From: a virus
DNA: 22,225 bases
Strand: one strand, 5' to 3'
Virus record (IMG/VR): IMGVR_UViG_3300043399_000724
Location: 1 to 22,225 of that record
Part shown: piece by piece, positions 1-3,877 of the stretch
How positions within the stretch are numbered: the first letter of the stretch is position 1
How the letters are laid out: each line of letters opens with the position of its first letter
The notes under the pieces: generated by a model
The model's database searches: none
What the model was told of the DNA's origin: nothing
The model's input: the letters and a program-made list of their open reading frames with translations, nothing else
Program-made: the position numbers and the translations under genes

Positions 1-22
1 ATCTCCATAAGTTGTGTAAGAC

Positions 23-80
23 GCCTACCCATTCGTCCGAGCGTATCGCCTACGGCGCCCGCTCAACTCAAACGTTAGAC
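23..80 (+). repeat. attC site 1
   Basis: R'' is GCCTACC at 23-29 (one base off the usual YYAAC ending) and R' is GTTAGAC at 74-80. Between them, GAGCG (39-43) pairs with CGCTC (59-63), and an inner CGCC pairs with GGCG. The stretch CTCAACTCAAACGTTAG at its right end closely resembles the right end of class 1 integron cassettes such as aadA. The stop codon of the minus-strand gene at 75-350 is the complement of TTA at 75-77, inside R'. Confidence 0.75.
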
Positions 81-350
81 ATCATCAGTTCGTCTTTCCG
101 CAGGAAATCCAGTTTTCACGAAGGCCTGCGGGTATTTGTCGCCAAAGTCTTCGACGGTCGTCGGCATCTGCGAAAGTGCCGCTACCGCCTTGATCGCGGC
201 TTCCCACTCGGCATTCGATGCCGCGAACGAATCGCCATCGTTGAAAGACACCTTGCGCATCATCTGGCCATTTCCAAGCATCCAGCACTCGATGGTCACG
301 CCGGGGCGAATGTGCGATTCAATCGTTTTCAGAGCGTCAAGAAGATTCAT
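75..350 (-). CDS. cassette A gene, unknown 91-aa protein
   Basis: Not recognised. The product is 91 aa, with no signal peptide, membrane segment or cysteine pair; it starts MNLLDALKTIES and is mildly acidic. I chose the ATG at 350 because GAGG lies five bases before it; an in-frame ATG at 383 would begin inside the attC2 R''-L'' region and has no such site. The gene fills cassette A: its start is 19 bases from the R'' box of attC2, and its TAA stop lies inside the R' core of attC1, so exchange at the core would preserve the stop. It is transcribed leftward, probably as the distal part of the sak3 operon. The opposite-strand frames look like shadows, since they read straight through the attC stems. 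Confidence 0.68.
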   Translation of the reverse strand: MNLLDALKTIESHIRPGVTIECWMLGNGQMMRKVSFNDGDSFAASNAEWEAAIKAVAALSQMPTTVEDFGDKYPQAFVKTGFPAERRTDDV

Positions 351-368
351 GTTTTCCTCAAAAATGAT

Positions 369-437
369 GTCTAACCATTCCATCGAGCGGAGATCAACCG
401 GCAGGCCGGTTGCTCCCGCTCATGTCAAACGTTGGGC
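369..437 (+). repeat. attC site 2
   Basis: R'' is GTCTAAC (369-375) and R' is GTTGGGC (431-437). The left flank CCATTCCATCGAGC and right flank GCTCATGTCAAAC pair imperfectly, as in L''/L'. A longer variable stem follows: GAGCGGAG and AACCGG on the left, CCGGTT and CTCCCGCTC on the right. The flanks are almost the same as in attC3 while the central stem differs, which is the usual pattern for sites in one array. It separates cassette A from cassette B. Confidence 0.82.
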
Positions 438-438
438 G

Positions 439-669
439 TCATACTTCGAGGCCGTGATTCTTGGCGCTGCCTTCCGCGTGGTCGGCAAATGCTTGTTGAT
501 CGGCCTTCAATTCGTGCCACCTCGGCGCCATGCCGAGAGCAATCTCAGGGTGGTTCAGCATCCACACGATCATCTGATTCACCTGCAAAGGCAGGTTGTT
601 GTGCGCAATGTGGATGCGTGATCCTGTTGAGGTTTTCGCCTTGTAGTCAGCGAGGATGGTTGTTCTCAT
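439..669 (-). CDS. cassette B second gene, unknown 76-aa protein
   Basis: Not recognised. The 76-aa product begins MRTTILADYKAKTSTGSRIHI and has a central segment rich in aromatic and methionine residues (QMIVWMLNHPEIALGMAPRW). There is no signal peptide. The ATG at 669 overlaps the TGA of the upstream gene in an ATGA junction, so the two genes of cassette B are translationally coupled and would travel as a unit. The TGA stop at 439-441 lies one base outside the R' box of attC2; here the core sequence is GTTGGGC, which cannot supply a TAA, so the stop comes from the next bases. The coupling and the cassette boundaries argue for a real gene; function is unknown. Confidence 0.68.
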   Translation of the reverse strand: MRTTILADYKAKTSTGSRIHIAHNNLPLQVNQMIVWMLNHPEIALGMAPRWHELKADQQAFADHAEGSAKNHGLEV

Positions 670-944
670 GCCAATGACTCCAGTGTGTAATCACCGATCT
701 GCACAACGATGTGCCCGTCTTCGGTTTCAAAACTCACGGCCTCGCCGTGCCAGCAAAGATGCGCAATGCAGTCACGCATGTGATCGTCGGCTTGGCATTG
801 CGGTATCGAGAATTCATCAATGCCGCTTGTCGCCGTGCCTTCGCACCGGATCAACTCTTCAGCCGCCATGGTGGCTATTCGGTGCGCTCGGTCATCGGCC
901 ATCTTCTCAGCAAGCTCACGCACAATCTTTTCTGCCGCGTTCAT
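666..944 (-). CDS. cassette B first gene, unknown 92-aa protein
   Basis: Not recognised. The 92-aa product has a helical, charged N-terminus (MNAAEKIVRELAEKMADD) followed by a cysteine/histidine-bearing part (IPQCQADDHMRDCIAHLCWH) and a short beta-like end (GHIVVQIGDYTLESLA). Three cysteines and two histidines lie within about 20 residues, which could bind a metal, but no named zinc-finger pattern fits. The ATG at 944 is chosen because GGAG stands seven bases upstream; a TTG at 956 is in frame but overlaps that site. The start lies 20 bases from R'' of attC3. It is coupled by ATGA to the next gene. Expression probably comes from the sak3 promoter. Confidence 0.68.
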   Translation of the reverse strand: MNAAEKIVRELAEKMADDRAHRIATMAAEELIRCEGTATSGIDEFSIPQCQADDHMRDCIAHLCWHGEAVSFETEDGHIVVQIGDYTLESLA

Positions 945-963
945 ATCGATCTCCAAAAATGAC

Positions 964-1021
964 GCCTAACCCTTCCATCGAGCAGACGGCCTCCGGCCGC
1001 TGCTCATGTCAAACGTTAAAC
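964..1021 (+). repeat. attC site 3
   Basis: R'' is GCCTAAC (964-970) and R' is GTTAAAC (1015-1021). The flanks CTTCCATCGAGC and GCTCATGTCAAAC match attC2. The inner stem pairs GAGCAG (980-985) with CTGCTC (1000-1005) and GGCC (988-991) with GGCC (995-998), leaving unpaired bases on one side, as attC sites do. This is the clearest of the three sites. The TAA stop of the minus-strand gene at 1016-1252 is the complement of TTA at 1016-1018, inside R'. Confidence 0.85.
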
Positions 1022-1252
1022 GCCTTTTTCCGCCCCGACACGCTCAATCTCGCGTATCACCTCAATCCGAGAAAGCGCCTCGTGTGCTGCGTCAATCTCT
1101 GCCGCGTCATCGAATTGTCCGGACTGCATTCGTACAACCGCATCCCTGAGCGCGTGGATTGCGTCAAGCCGAGCATTCCGCAGCGCGTGCAGGCGACCAA
1201 GCTCTGCCATGGCCTCGGCATCGTTCAAATCAGGTAGCTTGCGCAGCGTCAT
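1016..1252 (-). CDS. small helical protein downstream of sak3, 78 aa, ends in attC core
   Basis: Not recognised. The 78-aa product is almost entirely predicted helix, rich in Ala, Glu and Arg (LNDAEAMAELGRLHALRNAR, then DAAHEALSRIEVIREIERVG), and could form a coiled coil. There is no membrane segment. The ATG at 1252 has GAGG nine bases before it and overlaps the end of the sak3-like gene by 23 bp, so the two are co-expressed. The TAA stop is formed by the R' box of attC3. The gene lies beyond the last attC, on the phage-backbone side. Its C-terminus may therefore have been set, or shortened, when the attC array joined the operon. Confidence 0.7.
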   Translation of the reverse strand: MTLRKLPDLNDAEAMAELGRLHALRNARLDAIHALRDAVVRMQSGQFDDAAEIDAAHEALSRIEVIREIERVGAEKGV

Positions 1253-1817
1253 TTTTTGACCTCGCTTGTGCTGTCTTGTCCATTGCTGCGGCGCGCAATT
1301 CATCGGCGGCGGCATCGTCGCCCATCTGCTCAGTGACGGCCAGAGCCTCGCGCAAAATCTCTTTCAGCTCGCCGGAGTTTTTCGCGCACATGATCCAGGT
1401 CTTTCGCTCCTCGATCCAGTCTCGGCGCTGGCGCTCTTTGTCTGCGTCATCTTCGGGCGGCAAATCCTCTCCGGCGTAGATGTACAGCCCGAGCCCGTGC
1501 ATGGCGCAGGCCTTGGTCATGCACCTCATGATCGTGTCGCTGATTTTGCGGGCGTCAGGGTTTTTGATCGCGTTGTTTTTATGATCCATGCACGGCAATA
1601 GGCACTCCCTGCGGATGCCTTTGATCGTCACCCAGGTGTGCACCATTGCCGTATCGCCGATCATCATGCACGGCTTATCCCCGTACAGAACCACTCCCCA
1701 GGTGGCCGCAGGATCGTTCTTCAGCACCTCAGCCCAGGCCCACGCCCAGCTCAGGTACGTCAACTGGCCCTTTTTCTCGGTGTGCTCGTTTACGTTGATC
1801 TTGAGTAGCTCACTCAT
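1230..1817 (-). CDS. Sak3-like single-strand annealing protein (DUF1071)
   Basis: The 195-aa product carries the landmarks of the DUF1071/Sak3 group of phage single-strand annealing proteins: NVNEHTEKKGQLTYLSWAWA near residues 9-28 and IMRCMTKACAMHGLGLYIY near 96-114, followed by AGEDLP. Members of this ERF/Rad52-related group anneal complementary single strands during phage recombination and end repair. The C-terminal third is charged and helical and looks like an ordinary variable tail. I prefer the ATG at 1817 because AAGGGG (1828-1823) stands five bases before it; an ATG at 1820 and a GTG at 1823 are in frame but too close to that site. It is coupled to a 23-codon leader gene upstream and is driven by the promoter at 1921-1949. 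No partner exonuclease is visible in the window. Confidence 0.85.
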   Translation of the reverse strand: MSELLKINVNEHTEKKGQLTYLSWAWAWAEVLKNDPAATWGVVLYGDKPCMMIGDTAMVHTWVTIKGIRRECLLPCMDHKNNAIKNPDARKISDTIMRCMTKACAMHGLGLYIYAGEDLPPEDDADKERQRRDWIEERKTWIMCAKNSGELKEILREALAVTEQMGDDAAADELRAAAMDKTAQARSKNDAAQAT

Positions 1818-1819
1818 CA

Positions 1820-1891
1820 TCACCCCTTGAATGTCCCGGCTGCGTCAGTTTCGTAGCCCTCTTGCTCATCCGGAAAATCGTGTTCGTTCAT
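1820..1891 (-). CDS. 23-aa acidic leader gene before sak3
   Basis: A 23-codon frame starts at ATG 1891, with AAGGGG nine bases upstream, and ends in TGA at 1822-1820. The product begins MNEHDFPDEQEGYETD and is strongly acidic. It is the first frame after the mapped promoter. Its own C-terminal codons carry the AAGGGG that serves as ribosome site for the sak3-like gene, and its stop overlaps the cluster of in-frame start codons of that gene. Translating it would keep the next ribosome site open, so it may act as a coupling leader, a small protein, or both. No family is recognised. Confidence 0.55.
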   Translation of the reverse strand: MNEHDFPDEQEGYETDAAGTFKG

Positions 1892-1915
1892 CTCAGCCCC
1901 TTTTGTGTTTGTGTC

Positions 1916-1933
1916 ACTGCATCATAGTGCAGT
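1916..1933. promoter_or_regulatory. operator-like dyad O1 on the sak3 promoter
   Basis: ACTGCA (1916-1921), six bases, then TGCAGT (1928-1933): a perfect 6-bp inverted repeat covering the whole -10 box of the leftward promoter. The same layout recurs at 3577-3594 and 3648-3665 beside the HTH gene. A repressor bound here would block polymerase. The most likely ligand is the HTH protein encoded at 3677-3877 (inference). Confidence 0.6.
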
Positions 1934-1949
1934 AAATCGAGCGGTGCAA
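1921..1949 (-). promoter_or_regulatory. sigma70-type promoter for the sak3/cassette operon
   Basis: On the minus strand, TTGCAC (1949-1944) and TATGAT (1926-1921) are separated by exactly 17 bp. The -10 box matches consensus at five of six positions and the -35 at three. Transcription would start near 1914, leaving a short leader before the first ATG at 1891. Operator O1 overlaps the -10 box. This would drive the leader gene, the sak3-like gene and the attC-flanked genes. Confidence 0.62.
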
Positions 1950-1974
1950 GGGCCTTTTTTGTAACAGTCGAGAA

Positions 1975-2509
1975 TCAATGGGCGGACTACCTCTTACACA
2001 TGACGCCTACCTACCTCAACCTTCTATCGGCTGTGCTGGCCTGCGGCGCCATGTACCCTTTACCGACCGCCGTGCCCAGTTGTTACGTGAGCTATCGGGT
2101 GGCTAGCCCGCTACCTCCAGCGCTTGCGAATTCCCAGATTCCGGCCCGGGTTGATCGTGTGCCATTGCCTTGCGGCTCCGGCTATGCTGGTTTCCGCTTC
2201 GGCTTTCGCTTCGGCGGGGCGTGCGCCCCTTTGTGAGGGGAGGTCGTATATCGCTCCGCTTTCGCAGAGCTAGGGCCGTGTGGTAGCCCGGGTAATTTTC
2301 TCGCCCTGTTTTGTGGGTGCGGCCCAGAGTAAGCACCTTGCGGTGTTTGGTGGCCCATTAGCTAACGCGCCCTGACGATCCCAGAACGCAGAAAGGCCCT
2401 TTTCTGCTGCGCTCTGTGCTTGGACGGCGGTTGGGGCCGAAAGCCCCACAGAACGCATGAGAAAAGGGCCTCATGCTGATGTTTATCCTATGCCGTCCAA
2501 GCAGTGGAT
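1975..2509 (-). ncRNA. putative large structured non-coding RNA
   Basis: No credible gene occupies this stretch. The minus-strand transcript can form the following. A perfect 11-bp helix pairs 2502-2492 with 2428-2418 and encloses two hairpins: GCATGAG/CTCATGC (2476-2455, loop GCCCTTTT) and TGGGGC/GCCCCA (2448-2432). Next comes hairpin GCAGAAA/TTTCTGC (2407-2388, loop AGGGCC). The loops of the first and third hairpins are complementary. GGGCCG (2325-2320) pairs with CGGCCC (2278-2273). GNRA-capped stems lie at 2345-2334 (GCAA), 2270-2253 (GAAA, 7 bp) and 2176-2167 (GCAA), and GGGGC/GCCCC at 2229-2216. GNRA loops appear in these stems only when read on the minus strand, which sets the direction. 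It is not RNase P RNA or tmRNA by their signature sequences. Size and style recall the large ornate phage RNAs (ROOL, GOLLD), but membership is untested. Ends are approximate. Confidence 0.6.
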
Positions 2510-2515
2510 GACTGC

Positions 2516-2544
2516 ATCTTAGGACATTGGCAGGATCAGCGCAA
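2516..2544 (-). promoter_or_regulatory. candidate promoter for the structured RNA
   Basis: TTGCGC (2544-2539) and TAAGAT (2521-2516) on the minus strand are 17 bp apart, predicting a start near 2509, a few bases before the 11-bp closing helix of the RNA. The boxes match consensus at three and four positions. ACTGCA at 2511-2516 plus TCTTAG copies the left half of operator O1 in the same register to the -10 box, but the right half is degenerate. The -35 box overlaps the end of the preceding gene. Confidence 0.42.
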
Positions 2545-2697
2545 CCCCCCTAGCTTTGATTCGTGCCGCGCCGCCTGGGCAATGTAGGCGCACCCCATAG
2601 CATCCGAGCACATCCCATCAGCCCAACTCAAGAAGTGCCAGCGGTGCGCGGCTTTCGCTGCGTGTGCGTGGTATTTGCGCAACAGCCAGCCAATCAC
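2536..2697 (-). CDS. unknown 53-aa protein, GTG start
   Basis: Not recognised. The 53-aa frame starts at GTG 2697, which overlaps the TGA of the upstream gene (GTGA), with GGAGG six bases before it. The product begins MIGWLLRKYHAHAAKAAHRW and is basic and histidine-rich, with two cysteines in a small central motif (DGMCSDAMGC). Longer in-frame extensions upstream only shadow the neighbouring gene. It is the last gene of the five-gene leftward operon that starts at 3548 and is followed directly by the structured RNA region. The overlap and ribosome site make it likely to be real; function is unknown. Confidence 0.55.
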   Translation of the reverse strand: MIGWLLRKYHAHAAKAAHRWHFLSWADGMCSDAMGCAYIAQAARHESKLGGLR

Positions 2698-2870
2698 AGA
2701 ACCTCCGCCAGAAGTTGCGCGACGTTGATAAAACACCACACGGCGAAGCACATCACGCCGATAACTGGTAGCCCTACTCGCTGGCGGCGACGTGGAATCT
2801 TGATCTGATTGGCGTCGGCCATGGCACCGCCTGAGCCCAAAATGAAATTTGCTTCGCGTTCGTTTCTCAT
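2694..2870 (-). CDS. small single-pass membrane protein, 58 aa
   Basis: Not recognised. The 58-aa product has a polar N-terminus, a basic patch (KIPRRRQR) and one C-terminal hydrophobic segment (GLPVIGVMCFAVWCFINVAQ), suggesting an inner-membrane protein with its N-terminus in the cytoplasm. The ATG at 2870 has GGAGGA about eight bases upstream, lying within the preceding 25-codon gene; an internal ATG at 2822 is a weaker alternative. It ends in a GTGA overlap with the next gene. Small early membrane proteins of this kind are common in phages and often act on the host, but no such role is shown here. Confidence 0.6.
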   Translation of the reverse strand: MRNEREANFILGSGGAMADANQIKIPRRRQRVGLPVIGVMCFAVWCFINVAQLLAEVL

Positions 2871-2872
2871 TT

Positions 2873-2950
2873 TCACAGTCCTCCAAATTTTGACCGCTGC
2901 CACTGGCGGTATTGTTCTTCCAAGAATTCTTTGATCTGTTCAGGTGTCAT
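2873..2950 (-). CDS. 25-aa coupled mini-gene
   Basis: A 25-codon frame starting MTPEQIKEFLEEQYRQWQRS begins at ATG 2950 in a 4-bp ATGA overlap with the stop of the upstream membrane-protein gene and ends at TGA 2875-2873, two bases before the next ATG. Its last codons contain the GGAGGA ribosome site for the gene at 2870. The product would be a single amphipathic helix. The exact fit between two neighbours supports translation; it could be a working microprotein or only a coupling device. Confidence 0.5.
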   Translation of the reverse strand: MTPEQIKEFLEEQYRQWQRSKFGGL

Positions 2951-3117
2951 CGTGGCGTCGCAAACATGAGAGGGAACAGGCTAGACAGCCAGAAAATAAG
3001 GGCGATCAACCCTAGGCAAATGATGAGCGTCGCAACCGGATGTTGAAAAAACCAGTCCTTTTCTGCCTCGCGCATCATTTCTTCGTAGAGTTCAAGGTCG
3101 AAATCTTTGTCTTGCAT
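2947..3117 (-). CDS. small single-pass membrane protein, 56 aa
   Basis: Not recognised. The 56-aa product has an acidic N-terminal half (MQDKDFDLELYEEMMREAEK) and one strong hydrophobic segment (ATLIICLGLIALIFWLSSLF), so it is probably anchored in the inner membrane. I chose ATG 3117 because GGAG stands six bases upstream; the same GGAGCTAATC leader precedes the structural gene at 21772. An alternative start at 3186 overlaps the previous stop as TAATG and would add 23 residues, but lacks a clear ribosome site. The gene ends in an ATGA overlap with the 25-codon mini-gene. Confidence 0.6.
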   Translation of the reverse strand: MQDKDFDLELYEEMMREAEKDWFFQHPVATLIICLGLIALIFWLSSLFPLMFATPR

Positions 3118-3185
3118 GATTAGCTCCAGGTGTAAAAGTTTGGCCGTGCGTGAGTCTGTCAAAAACCAGCGCAACGGCCCGTACA

Positions 3186-3548
3186 TTACTGCTTGCCAGC
3201 CAAATAAGTGATGATCGCAAGCGCGGCCGCTTGGCGCGCGGTGGGCATCTGTGCTAGTTGCTCCTCGCTGGCCCCCCGCTCAGTGCGCCAGTACGCACGC
3301 TCACAATACGCGTCATGGGCGGCCATCACAATCACGCCGATCAGCGCCGGGTCGCGTTTTTTGATGGCGGCGGCGATCTGCTCCTCGCACTCAGAGTAGA
3401 GTGGTTCGAGCACGTCGTCTTTGTCATTGAGCATCAATTCGTAATTCGGGCCGAAGTCTGGCGCTCCGAACTCAGCCCTGCGCCGTGCGAGCATCTCGTC
3501 GTGCTCGTGCCAGTATTTTTCCTCTGCGTCGTGATCGTAGCCGTCCAT
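3186..3548 (-). CDS. first gene of leftward early operon, unknown 120-aa protein
   Basis: Not recognised. The 120-aa product is soluble and largely helical, with an acidic, histidine-bearing N-terminus (MDGYDHDAEEKYWHEHDEM) and an Ala-rich C-terminal helix. The ATG at 3548 is preceded by AAGGGG nine bases upstream; an in-frame GTG at 3578 lies inside the predicted -10 box and would be upstream of the transcript start. The promoter at 3577-3606 drives this gene and the four small genes after it, and operator O3 overlaps that promoter. The position corresponds to the first early-operon gene of a temperate phage, but no function can be named. Confidence 0.65.
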   Translation of the reverse strand: MDGYDHDAEEKYWHEHDEMLARRRAEFGAPDFGPNYELMLNDKDDVLEPLYSECEEQIAAAIKKRDPALIGVIVMAAHDAYCERAYWRTERGASEEQLAQMPTARQAAALAIITYLAGKQ

Positions 3549-3576
3549 CTCTAGCCCCTTCGTTGTTGGTGTGGCC

Positions 3577-3594
3577 ACTGTACACCGTTGCAGC
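3577..3594. promoter_or_regulatory. operator-like dyad O3 on the leftward early promoter
   Basis: ACTGTA (3577-3582), six bases, then TGCAGC (3589-3594). This matches the O1 dyad at 10 of 12 arm positions and has the same spacing. The left arm is exactly the -10 box of the leftward promoter, the same relation as at O1. It lies 71 bp from O2, center to center. Confidence 0.5.
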
Positions 3595-3606
3595 GAATCT
3601 AGTCTA
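3577..3606 (-). promoter_or_regulatory. leftward early promoter
   Basis: TAGACT (3606-3601) and TACAGT (3582-3577) on the minus strand are 18 bp apart, each matching consensus at four of six positions. The predicted start near 3570 gives a leader of about 22 bases with an AAGGGG ribosome site before ATG 3548. It faces away from the HTH-gene promoter. Confidence 0.5.
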
Positions 3607-3641
3607 GGGATTAACCCTGCGGCTCACTCTGTTTTGTTCGC

Positions 3642-3670
3642 TTGCATACTGCAAACGGGTGCACTACACT
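3642..3670 (+). promoter_or_regulatory. rightward promoter of the HTH regulator, predicted leaderless
   Basis: TTGCAT (3642-3647) and TACACT (3665-3670) are 17 bp apart. Counting the usual six to seven bases past the -10 box puts the transcript start at 3677, the A of the regulator's ATG, and no ribosome site precedes that ATG. Lambda cI made from PRM is the classical leaderless precedent. Operator O2 fills the spacer and touches the -10 box. Confidence 0.52.
3648..3665. promoter_or_regulatory. operator-like dyad O2 on the HTH-gene promoter
   Basis: ACTGCA (3648-3653), six bases, then TGCACT (3660-3665): 11 of 12 arm positions match O1. An overlapping smaller dyad, TTGCA-TAC-TGCAA (3642-3654), covers the -35 box. 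Binding here by the product of the adjacent gene would give autoregulation. Confidence 0.5.
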
Positions 3671-3676
3671 GCGGCC

Positions 3677-3877
3677 ATGAACACACCAGAAATCCAATCA
3701 AAGCTTGGCCTTTTGTGCACGTCAGAAATCAAGCGGTTGTCCGAAATCTCAGACGTTGCGGAGCGCACTATTTGGAAAATCCGAAGCGGCGGCACAGTGA
3801 GCGCAAGCGAGCCAGTGCGGGATAAGCTCGCGCTCGGACTGCGCAAGATGCGCCCCCGCAAGAGGGCGGAAAAATGA
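3677..3877 (+). CDS. small HTH (Cro/C1-type) transcription regulator
   Basis: The 66-aa product fits a small lambda-repressor-like DNA-binding domain. The N-terminal helix (TPEIQSKLGLLCTSEIKRLS) leads to the likely helix-turn-helix ISDVAERTIWKIRSGGTVSA (about residues 24-43), whose TIWKIRSG part is typical of the recognition helix and turn of XRE-family proteins. The basic tail (RKMRPRKRAEK) may add DNA contacts. No dimerisation or cleavage domain is present, so it is Cro-like in size. The ATG at 3677 is used because it coincides with the predicted transcript start and an upstream in-frame ATG at 3659 lies within the promoter. It overlaps the next gene by ATGA. It is the natural candidate to bind operators O1-O3. 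Confidence 0.68.
   Translation: MNTPEIQSKLGLLCTSEIKRLSEISDVAERTIWKIRSGGTVSASEPVRDKLALGLRKMRPRKRAEK

Larger units (their letters stand above)
23..1021 (+). mobile_element. cluster of three integron attC sites framing two gene cassettes, no integrase in view
   Basis: Three imperfect palindromes share the attC layout: an R'' box like RYYYAAC, an L'' stretch, a GC-rich variable hairpin, an L' stretch and an R' box GTTRRRY. Crossover at R' would define cassette A (about 75-431, one gene) and cassette B (about 432-1015, two overlapping genes). No integron integrase or attI is visible, so the array resembles a CALIN (attC cluster lacking an integrase), although it continues toward the window edge. 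All cassette genes are on the minus strand while the attC sites read canonically on the plus strand. Family knowledge: attC sites are recombined as folded single strands by IntI. Inference: a host integron or a past integrase supplied the cassettes to the phage. The identification rests on motif architecture read by eye. Confidence 0.78.

Noticed and set aside
136-621. Long plus-strand frame of 161 codons across cassette A, attC2 and part of B, and similar frames at 12-374 and 656-1237
   Set aside because: They read through the attC palindromes and lack ribosome sites, while the minus-strand frames have ribosome sites, ATGA coupling and stops at cassette borders. Because attC orientation would favour plus-strand genes I looked closely, but still prefer the minus strand.
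1944-1970. AAGGGCCTTTTTT as an intrinsic terminator on the plus strand
   Set aside because: The dyad is only about four base pairs with no GC stem; it overlaps the sak3 promoter.
2000-2036. Possible fourth attC (GACGCCTACCTACC resembles the R'' side)
   Set aside because: No matching GTTRRRY box or L' stretch follows at a suitable distance.
2000-2458. Short frames in both directions within the structured region (2000-2236 plus; 2103-2336 and 2270-2458 minus)
   Set aside because: No ribosome sites, low-complexity products, and they cut across the hairpins; better explained as chance frames in a GC-rich RNA gene.
2418-2502. Three-way junction with CTGATG and CGAAA nearby, suggesting a hammerhead ribozyme on the plus strand
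   Set aside because: The order and lengths of the junction strands do not fit any hammerhead type: GAAA is in a hairpin loop, not the junction, and no cleavage triplet is in place.
1975-2509. RNase P RNA, tmRNA or tRNA
   Set aside because: None of the signature sequences (such as GAGGAAAGUCC of RNase P, or a tRNA T-loop GTTCRA with acceptor pairing) is present.
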